64,000 nucleotides of DNA, from assembly GCF_900454025.1 (NCBI RefSeq), contig NZ_UGQM01000001.1, positions 1,612,001-1,676,000 of the forward strand, read 5' to 3'. The notes below the pieces were generated by a model that worked only from the letters and a program-made list of their open reading frames with translations, made no database searches and had not been told where the DNA came from. Both the position numbers and the translations under genes were made by a program. Of the stretch, positions 19,701-28,646 are shown piece after piece (within the stretch, counting starts at the first letter, position 1; every line of letters begins with the position of its first letter). Source of the stretch: Mycolicibacterium gilvum (GTDB lineage Bacteria; Actinomycetota; Actinomycetes; Mycobacteriales; Mycobacteriaceae).

Positions 19701-19825
19701 CCCGGGTTCACGAGGCGGCCGCGGCGACGCAGGGCCCGTCGTTCGTCGCCCGGGTGAACGACGGATGCGCGCACTGCCCGGTCCGTGCGACGTGCCCGGC
19801 ACAGAATTCCAGGAGTCAGCCATGA
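16709..19825 (+). CDS. adnA: AdnA, subunit of the AdnAB helicase-nuclease
   Basis: This 1038-residue protein has an N-terminal UvrD-like SF1A motor and a C-terminal RecB-family nuclease. It shows Walker A GGPGTGKSS (26-34), motif II VDDAQH (251-256) and motif III-like GDPHQTVFGYRGAD. The nuclease motif VVDVKTGK is at about 925-931. A Cys near 800 and C1021-xx-C-x5-C probably hold an Fe-S cluster, as in AddB-type nucleases. The motor is degenerate (DDAQ for DExx), as known for AdnA, while AdnB is the main translocase. AdnAB resects double-strand breaks in mycobacteria. The stop overlaps the adnB start (ATGA). Equivalent to Rv3202c. Confidence 0.93.
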   Translation: MSAPQTELTTDALGRRDLRGTVRVLGGPGTGKSSLLVDTAVAHIAAGCDPESVLLLTGSARLSAQVRASITSALLGAGGRAAVREPLVRTVHSYAFGVLRLAAQRNGSPPPRLITSAEQDGIIRELLAGDVEDGPASPVRWPEQLRPALSTVGFATELRDLMARCSERGIDPVALQRIGRNAGRPEWQAAGRFAQAYEQIMLLRSAVGMAAPQATVPALGAAELVGAALEAFAMDADLLSAERSRVQLLLVDDAQHLDPQAARLVEVLAAGAELTVIAGDPHQTVFGYRGADPALLRGDGPALILNRSHRCAAPLADAIAAITRRLPGADASREFTGRGEQGTLAVRIAASPHAESALIADALRRAHLVDGVPWDRMAVIVRSVPRTGASLGRALAAAGVPVEDPHPDVPLANQPAVQALLTVLEATAEKLDGERALALVTGPIGRVDPVSLRQLRRTLRRGATAADRGFGELLVEALGRDVAALPDQHARALRRLRAVLTAARRSAEQGGDPRQTLWQAWNRSGLQKRWLAAAERGGPAAAQAERDLDAVTALFDVAEQYVERTAGASLRGLIDHITGLSLPPARDDARSGDAISLISAHAALSGEWDFVVLAGLQEGLWPNVSPRGGVLATQHLVDVIDGVAAPGQRLSSRAPLLAEERRLLIAAMGRARSRVLVTAVDSDSGDEAALPSPFCHELAAMATEPVPEPALPIRAPRVLSPAAVVGRLRSVVCAGSDEVSEDERVCAAAQLARLATAGVHGADPSSWYGARELSSDEPLWDGDDHVVTLSPSTLQMLADCPLRWLLERHGGARGRDVRSTLGSLVHALVSESGTAESVLLDELDKVWGKLPFDAQWHSDNERIRHLEMLATFLKWRSDTRGELTEVGTEIDVDGVVAGGDGDGPGVRVRGRLDRLERDSEGRLVVVDVKTGKSPVSKDDAQAHAQLAMYQLAVAAGLIADGDEPGGGRLVYLGKTTGGRATERHQDAVTPEVRELWEARVHEAAAATQGPSFVARVNDGCAHCPVRATCPAQNSRSQP

Positions 19826-22800
19826 GCACACCCCTCTACAGCCCCGCCGAACTGTCCAGAGCGCTGGGCCTTTTCGAGCCCACCGAGGAACAGGCCGCCG
19901 TCATCGCGGCGCCACCGGGGCCGCTGGTCGTCATCGCCGGCGCCGGAGCGGGCAAGACGGAGACGATGGCGGCCCGGGTGGTCTGGCTGGTCGCCAACGG
20001 CTACGCGACACCGGGAGAGGTCCTCGGGCTGACGTTCACCCGCAAGGCGGCCGGGCAACTGCTGCGCCGCGTGCGGTCGCGGCTGGCGCGCCTCGCCGGT
20101 GCCGGACTGACCATCCCGGCGGCCGGCGCGGATCTTGCCGACGATCCCGTCACGATCGGGACCTACCACGCGTTCGCGGGCACTCTGCTCCGCGAGTTCG
20201 GGCTGATGCTGCCGGTCGAGCCCGACACCCGGCTGCTCGGCGAGACAGAGCTGTGGCAGTTGGCGTTCCGGGTGGTCTGCGAGCATCCCGCAGCGCTCGA
20301 CACCGACAAGTCCCCGGCCTCGATCACCGCGATGGTGCTCCGGTTGGCCGGGCAGCTCTCCGAGCATCTCGTCGACACCGAGCAACTGCGCGACACCCAT
20401 GTCGAACTCGACCGGCTGGTCCACACGCTGCCGGCGGGCAGATATCAGCGCGACCGTGGGCCGAGCCAGTGGCTGTTGCGGATGCTGGCCACTCAGACCG
20501 AACGCACCATGCTGGTGCCGCTCATCGATGCGCTGCACCACCGGATGCGCGAGGAGCGCGTCATGGATTTCGGGATGCAGATGGCCTCGGCAGCGCGGCT
20601 GGCGTCCACACATCCGGCGGTCGGGGAGCAGCTGCGGCAGCGTTACCGCGTCGTCCTGCTCGACGAATACCAGGACACCGGGCACGCGCAACGGGTGGCG
20701 CTGTCGTCGCTGTTCGGCGGAGGCGCCGACGACGGGCTGGCGCTGACCGCTGTCGGCGATCCCATTCAGTCGATCTACGGGTGGCGCGGCGCATCGGCGA
20801 CCAACCTGCCCCGGTTCACCACCGACTTCCCGCTGTCGGACGGCACTCCGGCACCCACGCTGGAATTGCGCACCAGCTGGCGCAATCCGCCCGAGGTGCT
20901 GCACCTGGCCAACGCGGCCTCGGTCGACGCACGGCGCCGCTCGGTCGAGGTCCGGTCGCTGCAGCCGCGGCCGAACGCCGAACCCGGCAGCGTGCGGGCC
21001 GCGCTGCTCTCCGATGTCGAGGCCGAGCGTGACTGGGTCGCCGATCAGGTCGCGCACAGGTGGCACGGTGGACTCGCCGCGTCGGGGACCGCCCCGACGG
21101 CCGCGGTGCTGGTCCGGCGCAATGCCGACGCCGCCCCGATGGCCGACGCGCTGAGCCGGCGGGGCGTGCCGGTCGAGGTGGTGGGCCTGGCGGGTCTGCT
21201 CGCGGTGCCCGAGGTCGCCGACGTCGTGGCGATGCTGCGGGTCGCGGTGGACCCGACCGCCGGTGCCGCCGCGGTGCGCGTGCTCACCGGCCCGCGGTGG
21301 CGTCTCGGCGCCCGCGACCTCACCGCGCTCTGGCGACGTGCGGTGACGCTGGTCGACACCGGCCCGTCGGCCTCCGATGCGGTGTCGGCGACAGCGGAGA
21401 TCGTGGCCAAGCTCGAGCCCGACGCCGATGACGCATGCCTGGCCGATGCGGTCTGCGATCCCGGACCGGCCGCGGCGTACTCGCCGACCGGATACGCCCG
21501 CATCGTCGCGCTCGGTCGCGAGTTGACCGCGCTGCGCGCGCACCTGTCGAGCCCGCTGCCCGACCTCGTCGCAGAGATCCGCCGCACTCTCGGTATCGAC
21601 GCTGAAGTCCGTGCAGCGCAGCCGATCTCGGCGGGCTGGTCGGGTACCGAGCATCTGGACCGCTTCGGCGACGTCGTCGCCGAGTTCGCGTCGCGGGGAA
21701 CACCGACCGCATCGGGGCTGCTGGCCTACCTCGACACCGCCGAGCAGGTCGAGAACGGCCTGGCGCCGGCGGAGGTCACGGTGTCGTCCGACCGGGTGCA
21801 GATCCTGACGGTGCACGCCGCCAAAGGCCTGGAGTGGCAGATCGTCGCCGTGCCGCATCTGGTGGGGCGGGTGTTCCCGTCCACCGCGTCCCCGCGGACC
21901 TGGCTCACCGATGCGGCCGACCTTCCGCCGCTGCTGCGCGGAGATTGCGCGACCGTGTCTGCCCACGGCGTCCCGGTGCTCGACACCTCCGATGTGAGCG
22001 ATCGGAAAGGACTGTCCGACAAGATCGCCGCGCACAAGAGCAGCCTCGACCAGCGCCGCACCGACGAGGAACGCCGCCTGCTCTACGTGGCGATCACCCG
22101 TGCCGAGCACACGCTTCTGGTGTCCGGACACCACTGGGGTGCCACCGAATCCAAGCCGCGGGGTCCGTCGACCTTCCTGACCGAGATCAAGGACGTCATC
22201 GATGCGTCGATCGAGGAGGGGCGGCCGTGCGGATCGATCGCCGTGTGGGCCGATGCGCCCGCCGACGGCGAGACCAATCCGATCCGGGACCGGGTCGTCG
22301 AGGCCGTGTGGCCGGTGGACCCGGTGGCGGGCCCTCGGGGGCCCGTCGACCGCGGCGCACACCTTGTCGCAGAGGCACTCTCGGGTGAATGCCCCGAGGT
22401 CGGGTCCGACGATGATCACGGGTGGGTGGCCGACGTCGACGCGCTGCTCGCCGAACGTGACCTCGCCGCACAGCGGGCGGTTCCGTCGCTTCCGGCGCAG
22501 CTGTCGGTCAGCGCCATGGTCGAGCTCGGTCGCGACCCCGAAGCCGTCGCGCACCGGCTGCAGCGCCGCCTGCCCCGCCGTCCGGACTCACATGCGTTGC
22601 TGGGGACGGCTTTCCACGAATGGGTGCAGCGGTACTTCCAGGCGGAGAAACTCTTCGACCTCGACGATCTGCCGGGCGCCGTCGACGCCGACCGTCAGGA
22701 CAGGGGAGAGCTCGACGAACTGCAGACCGCGTTCGCGGTGTCGCCGTGGGCGGCGCGCACCCCGATCGACGTCGAGGTGCCGTTCGACATGATGCTGGCC

Positions 22801-23097
22801 GGCCGCATCGTGCGCGGGCGGATCGACGCGATCTTCGCCGACGGCGACGGCTCGTTCACCGTGGTGGACTGGAAGACAGGCGAGATGCCGACAGACCCGG
22901 AGGTGCTGGCGCACAACGCACTTCAGCTGGCGGTCTACCGGCTGGCGTGGGCGCGACTGCACGGTTGTCCGACGTCTGCGGTGCGGGCCGCATTCCACTA
23001 CGTGCGATCAGGGCGCACCGTGATGCCGGACGCGCTGCCCGAGGAGGACGACCTGATCGCCCTGCTGGCCGACCGCGACGACGAGGATGCCGCCTGA
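19822..23097 (+). CDS. adnB: AdnB, motor and nuclease subunit of AdnAB
   Basis: This 1091-residue UvrD-like helicase and RecB-type nuclease has all SF1A motifs: Q-motif Gln in TEEQAAVI, Walker A AGAGAGKTE (39-47), TFTRKAA, DEYQDT (about 281-286), [24 protein letters not shown] and YVAITRAEH. The nuclease motif VVDWKTGEMP sits near 1015. It pairs with AdnA for DNA end resection in homologous recombination. AGGAG precedes the ATG, and the 4-nt overlap with adnA fits equimolar synthesis. Length is within a few residues of known mycobacterial AdnB. Equivalent to Rv3201c. Confidence 0.95.
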   Translation: MSTPLYSPAELSRALGLFEPTEEQAAVIAAPPGPLVVIAGAGAGKTETMAARVVWLVANGYATPGEVLGLTFTRKAAGQLLRRVRSRLARLAGAGLTIPAAGADLADDPVTIGTYHAFAGTLLREFGLMLPVEPDTRLLGETELWQLAFRVVCEHPAALDTDKSPASITAMVLRLAGQLSEHLVDTEQLRDTHVELDRLVHTLPAGRYQRDRGPSQWLLRMLATQTERTMLVPLIDALHHRMREERVMDFGMQMASAARLASTHPAVGEQLRQRYRVVLLDEYQDTGHAQRVALSSLFGGGADDGLALTAVGDPIQSIYGWRGASATNLPRFTTDFPLSDGTPAPTLELRTSWRNPPEVLHLANAASVDARRRSVEVRSLQPRPNAEPGSVRAALLSDVEAERDWVADQVAHRWHGGLAASGTAPTAAVLVRRNADAAPMADALSRRGVPVEVVGLAGLLAVPEVADVVAMLRVAVDPTAGAAAVRVLTGPRWRLGARDLTALWRRAVTLVDTGPSASDAVSATAEIVAKLEPDADDACLADAVCDPGPAAAYSPTGYARIVALGRELTALRAHLSSPLPDLVAEIRRTLGIDAEVRAAQPISAGWSGTEHLDRFGDVVAEFASRGTPTASGLLAYLDTAEQVENGLAPAEVTVSSDRVQILTVHAAKGLEWQIVAVPHLVGRVFPSTASPRTWLTDAADLPPLLRGDCATVSAHGVPVLDTSDVSDRKGLSDKIAAHKSSLDQRRTDEERRLLYVAITRAEHTLLVSGHHWGATESKPRGPSTFLTEIKDVIDASIEEGRPCGSIAVWADAPADGETNPIRDRVVEAVWPVDPVAGPRGPVDRGAHLVAEALSGECPEVGSDDDHGWVADVDALLAERDLAAQRAVPSLPAQLSVSAMVELGRDPEAVAHRLQRRLPRRPDSHALLGTAFHEWVQRYFQAEKLFDLDDLPGAVDADRQDRGELDELQTAFAVSPWAARTPIDVEVPFDMMLAGRIVRGRIDAIFADGDGSFTVVDWKTGEMPTDPEVLAHNALQLAVYRLAWARLHGCPTSAVRAAFHYVRSGRTVMPDALPEEDDLIALLADRDDEDAA

Positions 23098-23104
23098 CGG
23101 GTGC

Positions 23105-23509
23105 TCAGCTCTCCTTGTAGATCTTCCAGGCCTGGGTGATCATCGGGACCTGGAGCGGCAGCCGGGCGATCGCACCGAGGCGCATCGCGAGGTTCTTGGT
23201 CGGGTCGCGGAACCACATCCGGACCATGTTGGCGTTGCCCGGGAACACGCCGACGAACAGCGCGATCGCCGACAGGGCACCGATGCGCCGCGTCGCGGGG
23301 ACCAGCAGCAGACCGCCGACGCCGACCTCGGCGACGCCGGATGCGTAGGTGTAGAACCGCGCCCAGCCCGGCAGCTCCTCCGGGATGATCGTGTCGAACG
23401 GCTTGGGGGCCGCGAAGTGCAGGACCCCCATCCCGACCAGCCAGGCGCCCATTCGGGCGCCACGTGAGGACGTGGAAATCCGCTGCAGTGCGGACGGAGA
23501 AGAGGTCAT
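23105..23509 (-). CDS. DoxX-like four-helix membrane protein
   Basis: The 134-residue protein has four predicted transmembrane segments: about 20-36 (GAWLVGMGVLHFAAP), 50-72 (FYTYASGVAEVGVGGLLLVP), 75-95 (IGALSAIALFVGVFPGNANM) and a weaker one after 105. The G-N-A-N-M motif after helix 3 and the overall pattern match DoxX/DUF4267-type proteins. These are associated with membrane redox or thiol stress in mycobacteria, but the precise role here is unknown. It is convergent with adnB (7-bp gap) and divergent from the K+ channel gene (46-bp gap), so the two share a promoter region. It breaks strict synteny with M. tuberculosis. Confidence 0.75.
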   Translation of the reverse strand: MTSSPSALQRISTSSRGARMGAWLVGMGVLHFAAPKPFDTIIPEELPGWARFYTYASGVAEVGVGGLLLVPATRRIGALSAIALFVGVFPGNANMVRMWFRDPTKNLAMRLGAIARLPLQVPMITQAWKIYKES

Positions 23510-23555
23510 GATTACATTGTGCTGGTGCGGCTGCCTCACCTCCTGACCGGCCCTC

Positions 23556-24635
23556 GTGGCTGAGGGTCGTCTGCGCCGACGGCTGCGTCGGTTCGATCAG
23601 TCGTTGGCCGACATGCCGGTCCACGCGCTCACCGATCGTGTGCAGATCCCGACCGAGACGGTCAGCCCGGCGCGGCGCATCACGGTCCGCGTCATCTACG
23701 CCCTCGGCGCGCTGTTCGCCGCGGTGCTGATCGTCTACCTCGACCGCGACGGTTACCGCGACTCCCAGGAAAACCCGCTGTCGTTCCTGGACTGCCTGTA
23801 CTACGCGACGGTGTCGCTGTCGACTACCGGCTATGGCGACATCACGCCGATCACGCCGGAGGCGCGGCTGATCAACGTCCTGGTCATCACGCCGCTGCGG
23901 GTGGCGTTCCTGATCGTGCTCATCGGTACCACCGTCGAGACGCTCACTACGCAATCGCGGCAGGTCTATCAAATCCAGCGCTGGAGGAGCAGATTGCGCA
24001 ACCACATCATCATCGTCGGCTACGGCACCAAGGGCCGTACCGCCGCCGCGGCGATGGTCGGCGACGAGATCGCCCCCGGCGACATCGTGGTGGTCGACGA
24101 GGACACCTCGGCCCTGGACCGCGCCAAGAGCGCCGGTCTGGTGACCGTGCGCGGCACCGCGACCGACTCCGAAGTCCTGCGCCTGGCCGGCGCGCAACAC
24201 GCCAAGACCATCATCGTGGCCGCCAATCGCGACGACACCGCGGTCCTCGTCACGCTCACCGCCCGTGAGCTCGCGCCGCGGGCGCAGATCATCGCGGCGG
24301 TGCGCGAGACCGACAACGAGCACCTGCTCAAACAGTCCGGTGCGGACTCCACCGTGGTGACCTCCGAGACCGCGGGGCGGCTGCTCGGCATCGCCGTGCA
24401 GACCCCGAGCGTCGTGGAGATGATGGAGGACCTGCTGACCCCCGACCGCGGTTTCGCCATCGCCGAGCGCGAGGTGTCCCCGAAAGAGGCGGGCGGCTCG
24501 CCGCGGCACCAGACCGACATCGTGCTCGGGGTCGTGCGCAACAAGAAGCTGATCCGGGTCGACGATCCCGAGGTCGACGCGCTCGAGCTGGGGGACCGGC
24601 TGCTCTACATCCGGTCCGCGGACGAGGATCGATGA
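23556..24635 (+). CDS. Two-helix potassium channel with RCK (TrkA-N) domain
   Basis: The 359-residue protein begins with a basic cytoplasmic tail, then TM1 (about 44-62). The pore loop carries the selectivity filter TTGYGD (90-95) and TM2 follows (about 105-127). The cytoplasmic RCK-N domain starts at 150 with IIIVGYGTKGRTAA, a GxGxxG nucleotide-binding Rossmann motif, and an RCK-C-like domain ends the protein. This is the bacterial KcsA/MthK-like K+ channel layout with ligand gating. GTG start. Equivalent to Rv3200c. It is followed 28 bp later by nudC in the same direction. Confidence 0.92.
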   Translation: MAEGRLRRRLRRFDQSLADMPVHALTDRVQIPTETVSPARRITVRVIYALGALFAAVLIVYLDRDGYRDSQENPLSFLDCLYYATVSLSTTGYGDITPITPEARLINVLVITPLRVAFLIVLIGTTVETLTTQSRQVYQIQRWRSRLRNHIIIVGYGTKGRTAAAAMVGDEIAPGDIVVVDEDTSALDRAKSAGLVTVRGTATDSEVLRLAGAQHAKTIIVAANRDDTAVLVTLTARELAPRAQIIAAVRETDNEHLLKQSGADSTVVTSETAGRLLGIAVQTPSVVEMMEDLLTPDRGFAIAEREVSPKEAGGSPRHQTDIVLGVVRNKKLIRVDDPEVDALELGDRLLYIRSADEDR

Positions 24636-24663
24636 GCGCTGGCGCGAAGAGCAGAGAACCTCT

Positions 24664-25590
24664 ATGACACCGTTCCGGCTACGCAACATTCCGCTGCTGT
24701 CGAGGGTGGGCGCCGATCGCGCCGACACCCTGCGCACCGACATCGATGCGGCGATCGCGGGATGGTCGGAGGCGCTGCTGCTGCGCGTCGACCGACGCAA
24801 CCAGGTACTGATCTCCGACGGCCGCGCCGTCCTGAACCGTGCGGTCTCGGTGGGTCCGTCCCCGCCCGAGAACGCGGTGTTCCTCGGAAAACTCGACGAC
24901 GGCCGCCACGTGTGGGCGGTGCGTTCGGACCTGCAGCCACCCGAGGACGAGACCACGCCCGTCCAGGTGCTCGACCTGCGCCGCACCGGCGATGTGTTCG
25001 ACGACGTCAGCGCGCAACTCGTCGCGACCGCGACGGCACTGCTGAACTGGCACGACAGCGCCCGGTTCAGCCCCGTCGACGGTGCTCCGACGACGCCGAT
25101 CAAGAGCGGCTGGGCGCGGATCAACCCCGCCACCGGGCAGGAGGAGTTCCCGCGGATCGACCCCGCGGTGATCTGCCTGGTGCACGACGGGCACGACCGT
25201 GCGGTGCTGGCGCGCCAGACGGTGTGGCCGCCGCGGCTCTTCTCGATCCTCGCCGGCTTCGTCGAGGCCGGGGAGTCGTTCGAATCGTGTGTGGTCCGCG
25301 AAATCGCCGAGGAGATCGGCCTGACGGTCACCGACGTCGAATACCTGGGGTCCCAACCCTGGCCGTTCCCGCGGTCGCTGATGGTCGGCTTCCACGCCGT
25401 GGGTGACCCCGAGCAGCCGTTCTCGTTCAACGACGGTGAGATCGCCGAGGCGCAGTGGTTCACCCGCGCCGAGATCCGGGAGGCCCTCGACCAGGGCGAC
25501 TGGAGCTCCGACAGCAGCTCCCGGTTGTTGCTGCCCGGCTCGATCTCGATCGCCCGCGAGATCATCGAGTCCTGGGCGGCCCTGGACTGA
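24664..25590 (+). CDS. nudC: NAD(P)H pyrophosphatase NudC
   Basis: This 308-residue Nudix hydrolase cleaves NADH to NMNH and AMP, and family members can remove NAD caps from RNA. The Nudix box runs from Gly198 to Leu220 (GFVEAGESF...REIAEEIGL), and the NADH-type array SQPWPFPRS is at 230-238. The four zinc-binding cysteines of E. coli NudC are absent, as in other mycobacterial homologues. Pro232 corresponds to the residue that is Gln in M. tuberculosis H37Rv, a substitution reported to impair that enzyme, so an active enzyme is expected here. Equivalent to Rv3199c. Confidence 0.94.
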   Translation: MTPFRLRNIPLLSRVGADRADTLRTDIDAAIAGWSEALLLRVDRRNQVLISDGRAVLNRAVSVGPSPPENAVFLGKLDDGRHVWAVRSDLQPPEDETTPVQVLDLRRTGDVFDDVSAQLVATATALLNWHDSARFSPVDGAPTTPIKSGWARINPATGQEEFPRIDPAVICLVHDGHDRAVLARQTVWPPRLFSILAGFVEAGESFESCVVREIAEEIGLTVTDVEYLGSQPWPFPRSLMVGFHAVGDPEQPFSFNDGEIAEAQWFTRAEIREALDQGDWSSDSSSRLLLPGSISIAREIIESWAALD

Positions 25591-25651
25591 TTCGCCGTGC
25601 GCGCCACCCCGTAGGCTGAATGACTTCAGTCAGTCTCGGGATCGGAGCGCC

Positions 25652-25888
25652 GTGGAGACCCTACTTCCGCCGACCGTCAGGCAAGCCCGGTGGTTCATCG
25701 TCGGCGGGCTTGTCGCGGCCGTGATGGGCGTGGTGCGCATCGTCGGCTTCGTGAACTACGGCGGCCTGGTGGCGTTGGTGATGGGCACGGTGTTCCTCGG
25801 CCTCGCCCTCGCCTCGTTGGCGGCGGGGATCATCCGGATCCGCCGGGGCGACGACCCCGGCCGGCCGAGCGGGCCGACCCGGACCTAG
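25652..25888 (+). CDS. Small two-helix membrane protein
   Basis: A 78-residue protein, GTG start with GGAG 8 nt upstream. It has two hydrophobic segments, about 14-34 ([20 protein letters not shown]) and 39-62 ([21 protein letters not shown]), followed by a short basic tail [13 protein letters not shown] that should face the cytoplasm. A TGACT-TC-AGTCA palindrome lies 20-31 bp upstream and might be an operator. Its stop codon interlocks with the stop of the convergent mycoredoxin gene (CTAG). I do not recognise a family. Confidence 0.6.
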   Translation: METLLPPTVRQARWFIVGGLVAAVMGVVRIVGFVNYGGLVALVMGTVFLGLALASLAAGIIRIRRGDDPGRPSGPTRT

Positions 25889-26136
25889 CTCGCCAGTTTG
25901 GCTTTGACCTGCGCTCCGGTCGGGTTGGTCAACGTCGAACCGTCGGCGAACTTCAGCGTGGGGACGACGTGGTTTCCGCCGTTGACCGAACCGACGAACT
26001 CCGCGGCGGCCGGATCCTCCTCGATGTTGACCTCGGCGAACGTGATGCCCTCGTTCTTGAGAACCTTCTTCAGCCGAACGCAGTAGCCACACCACGAGGT
26101 CGTGTACATCGTCACCGCCGGTACATCAGTGCTCAT
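25885..26136 (-). CDS. mrx1: Mycoredoxin (glutaredoxin-fold, mycothiol-dependent)
   Basis: This 83-residue thioredoxin-fold protein has the redox motif WCGYC (about 15-19), the cis-Pro segment [10 protein letters not shown] and the GGNH element, all typical of mycobacterial Mrx1. Mycoredoxin reduces mycothiol mixed disulphides in the cytosol, taking electrons from mycothiol. It is the right length and the ATG start is clear. It corresponds to Rv3198A and is divergent from uvrD2 with an 81-bp gap, so both promoters lie there. Confidence 0.93.
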   Translation of the reverse strand: MSTDVPAVTMYTTSWCGYCVRLKKVLKNEGITFAEVNIEEDPAAAEFVGSVNGGNHVVPTLKFADGSTLTNPTGAQVKAKLAS

Positions 26137-26217
26137 AAGGCATTCAACGTAGTCGACGCCGCGGACATGCCCTCCCGAGGCCCGCGTTTGTCGGGGCACG
26201 CTGACATGATGGTCGCC

Positions 26218-28329
26218 ATGTCCCCGACGGCCTCCCGCGACCGGCTGCTGGGCGACCTCGACGACGAGCAGCGCGAAGCCGTGCTGGCGCCGCGCGGTCC
26301 GGTGTGCGTGCTCGCCGGAGCCGGCACCGGTAAGACGCGCACCATCACCCGCCGCATCGCACACCTCGTCACCGCGGGGCACGTCGCGCCCGGTCAGGTG
26401 CTCGCGGTGACGTTCACCCAACGCGCCGCGGGCGAGATGCGAGGGCGCCTGCGCGCCCTCGACGAGGGATCGGGCACCGGTGGCGTGCAGGCGCAGACGT
26501 TCCACGCCGCCGCGCGCCGTCAGCTGTCGTACTTCTGGCCCCGGGTCGTCGGTAACACCGAATGGCAGCTGATGGACAGCAAGTTCGCCGTCGTCGCGCA
26601 GGCCGCCAACCGTGGCGGGCTACCGACCGGCACGGACAACGTCCGCGACCTCGCCGGCGAGATCGAGTGGGCCAAGGCCTCGTTGATCAGCCCGGAGACC
26701 TATGCCGACGCGGTGGCCGAGGTCAGCCGCGACATCCCGTTCGACGCGGCGAAGATCGCCACCGTCTACGCGAACTACGAGGCGCTCAAGACCCGTAACG
26801 AGGGTCTCGTGCTCTTGGACTTCGACGACCTGCTGTTGCACACCGCCGCGGCCATCGAGAACGACCCGGCGGTCGCCCAGGAGTTCCGGGACCGGTACCG
26901 GTGCTTCGTCGTCGACGAGTACCAGGACGTGACGCCGTTGCAGCAGCGCGTCCTCGACGCCTGGCTCGGCAACCGTGACGACCTGACCGTGGTCGGCGAC
27001 GCGAACCAGACCATCTATTCGTTCACCGGCGCCTCCCCGCGCTATCTGCTCGACTTCTCCCGGCGCTTTCCCGAGGTCACCCTCGTACGGCTCGAGCGCG
27101 ACTACCGGTCGACCCCGCAGGTGGTCTCGCTGGCCAACCGGGTCATCGCCGGGGCCCGCGGTCGCATGGCGGGCAGCAGACTGCACCTGGTCGGGCAGCG
27201 TCCACCGGGTCCCGAGCCGGTGTTCAAGGAGTATCCCGACGAGGTCGCCGAAGCCGCCGCCGTCGCCAAGAGCATCCGGACGCTCATCGAATCCGGTACC
27301 GCCGCATCGGAAATCGCGGTTCTCTACCGCATCAACGCCCAGTCGGAGGTCTACGAGGAGGCGCTCACCGAAGCCGGAGTCGCGTTCCAGGTCCGCGGGG
27401 GCGAGGGCTTCTTCAGCAGGCAGGAGATCCGCCAGGCCCTGCTGGCGCTGCAACGCGTCGCCGAACGCGGCGCGGGCGACACCGGCGGTTCGCTGCCCGA
27501 GATCGTGCGCGCCATCCTGGAACCGCTGGGACTGACGGCCGAACCTCCGGCGGGCACTCGTGCCCGGGACCGCTGGGAGGCGCTCGTCGCGCTGGCCGAA
27601 CTGGTCGACGACGAGGTCGCCCAGCGTCCGCACCTGGATCTGCGGGCGCTTCTCACCGAGCTGCGTCAGCGCGCCGATTCCCGTCATCCGCCGGTGGTCC
27701 AGGGCGTCACGCTGGCGTCGCTGCATGCGGCCAAAGGGCTCGAGTGGGACGCGGTCTACCTCGTCGGGCTCGCCGACGGCACGTTGCCGATCTCGCATGC
27801 GCTGTCGCACGGACCCGACAGCGAACCCGTCGAAGAGGAACGTCGGCTGCTCTACGTCGGGGTCACCCGGGCTCGCGTGCATCTGACGCTGAGCTGGGCG
27901 CTGGCCCGTAAACCGGGCGGCCGGCAGGGCAGACGCCCGTCACGGTTCCTCACCGGGATCGCTCCGCAGTCGCAGCGCGACGACGGTCCCAGTCGCTCCC
28001 GCAAGCCGCGCGGGCCGGCGCCGCGATGCCGGGTCTGCAACGCGCAGTTGACGTCTCCGACGGCGATCATGCTGCGACGGTGTGAGAGCTGCCCGTCCGA
28101 CATCGACGACGAGTTGCTCGCCGAGCTCAAGGACTGGCGGTTGCGAATCTCCAAGGAGATGAGCGTGCCGGCCTTCGTGGTGTTCACCGACAACACCCTG
28201 ATCGCGATCGCCGAATCCATGCCGACCGACGATGCGGCACTGGTGGCGATCCCGGGCATCGGCGCCCGCAAGGTCGAACAGTACGGACCCGACGTCCTCG
28301 CACTGGTCAAAGGCCGCCAGAAGTCGTAA
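26218..28329 (+). CDS. uvrD2: UvrD2, SF1A DNA helicase with HRDC domain
   Basis: This 703-residue 3'-5' DNA helicase/ATPase shows DDEQREAV, Walker [10 protein letters not shown] (33-41), TFTQRAA, DEYQDV (234-239), [23 protein letters not shown] and YVGVTRAR. The linker carries the tetracysteine element CxxC-x14-CxxC (604, 607, 622, 625). A C-terminal HRDC domain (about 632-703) includes [16 protein letters not shown]. That layout is specific for mycobacterial UvrD2, which is essential in M. tuberculosis. Three in-frame ATGs (26206, 26209, 26218) exist and the last is chosen to match the family N terminus. Equivalent to Rv3198c. Confidence 0.94.
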   Translation: MSPTASRDRLLGDLDDEQREAVLAPRGPVCVLAGAGTGKTRTITRRIAHLVTAGHVAPGQVLAVTFTQRAAGEMRGRLRALDEGSGTGGVQAQTFHAAARRQLSYFWPRVVGNTEWQLMDSKFAVVAQAANRGGLPTGTDNVRDLAGEIEWAKASLISPETYADAVAEVSRDIPFDAAKIATVYANYEALKTRNEGLVLLDFDDLLLHTAAAIENDPAVAQEFRDRYRCFVVDEYQDVTPLQQRVLDAWLGNRDDLTVVGDANQTIYSFTGASPRYLLDFSRRFPEVTLVRLERDYRSTPQVVSLANRVIAGARGRMAGSRLHLVGQRPPGPEPVFKEYPDEVAEAAAVAKSIRTLIESGTAASEIAVLYRINAQSEVYEEALTEAGVAFQVRGGEGFFSRQEIRQALLALQRVAERGAGDTGGSLPEIVRAILEPLGLTAEPPAGTRARDRWEALVALAELVDDEVAQRPHLDLRALLTELRQRADSRHPPVVQGVTLASLHAAKGLEWDAVYLVGLADGTLPISHALSHGPDSEPVEEERRLLYVGVTRARVHLTLSWALARKPGGRQGRRPSRFLTGIAPQSQRDDGPSRSRKPRGPAPRCRVCNAQLTSPTAIMLRRCESCPSDIDDELLAELKDWRLRISKEMSVPAFVVFTDNTLIAIAESMPTDDAALVAIPGIGARKVEQYGPDVLALVKGRQKS

Positions 28330-28350
28330 AGATCGCGCCAAAAGTGCTGG

Positions 28351-28391
28351 TCAAAAATGCGTTGCGGGATTTTCCTGCTAGCGTTTAGCCT
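28351..28391 (+). promoter_or_regulatory. whiB7 promoter with AT-rich WhiB7 element
   Basis: TCAAAAATG, an AT-rich patch, sits directly upstream of a -35-like TTGCGG (28362-28367). After an 18-nt spacer comes TAGCCT (28386-28391), a TANNNT -10. WhiB7 binds AT-rich DNA next to the -35 through its AT-hook and autoactivates. The layout fits, but the transcription start is not proven. Confidence 0.55.
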
Positions 28392-28434
28392 CGAACGACA
28401 CAGACGGGCCATGTGCGAAAGGAGGGTGTCCGAC

Positions 28435-28629
28435 ATGATCAGCAACGACATGATCACCAGCGTCAGCGCGACCGGCATGCTGCGGACCCTCCATGTGCCG
28501 TCCCAGGTACATCCCGCACACCCGATTGCTGCCGCTGCCGCCGTGGCCGCGCCGCGTAAGCGCCGCGCCGCCGCCGGCACGATTGCCGCGTCCGTGAAGG
28601 GCTACCCCGAGGTGCCAGCCCGGCACTAG
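28435..28629 (+). CDS. Upstream ORF (leader peptide) of whiB7
   Basis: A 64-codon ORF in the whiB7 leader, with a strong ribosome site (AAAGGAGGG, 9 nt before ATG 28435). It ends with TAG 18 nt before an intrinsic terminator. The peptide is Ala-rich with a basic patch PRKRRAAAG and resembles no family I know. An earlier in-frame ATG at 28411 lacks a ribosome site. whiB7 leaders in mycobacteria are known to carry a uORF whose translation state controls readthrough. Here nucleotides 28590-28596, within codons 52-54, are complementary to the left arm of the terminator, which gives a physical basis for coupling translation to termination. Confidence 0.75.
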   Translation: MISNDMITSVSATGMLRTLHVPSQVHPAHPIAAAAAVAAPRKRRAAAGTIAASVKGYPEVPARH

Positions 28630-28646
28630 CCCTCACACCGCCCCCG

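Noticed and set aside
19816..22554. Long antisense open frame (about 900 codons) opposite adnB
   Set aside because: High-GC shadow of a gene with full helicase and nuclease motifs; the antisense translation is His/Arg/Gly-rich and has no domain.
22998..25607. Long antisense open frame across DoxX, K+ channel and nudC
   Set aside because: The same composition artefact; three well-supported genes lie on this stretch.
16709..28329. Three SF1 helicases (AdnA, AdnB, UvrD2) as a new defence island
   Set aside because: All three are in their normal mycobacterial positions and are known repair proteins.
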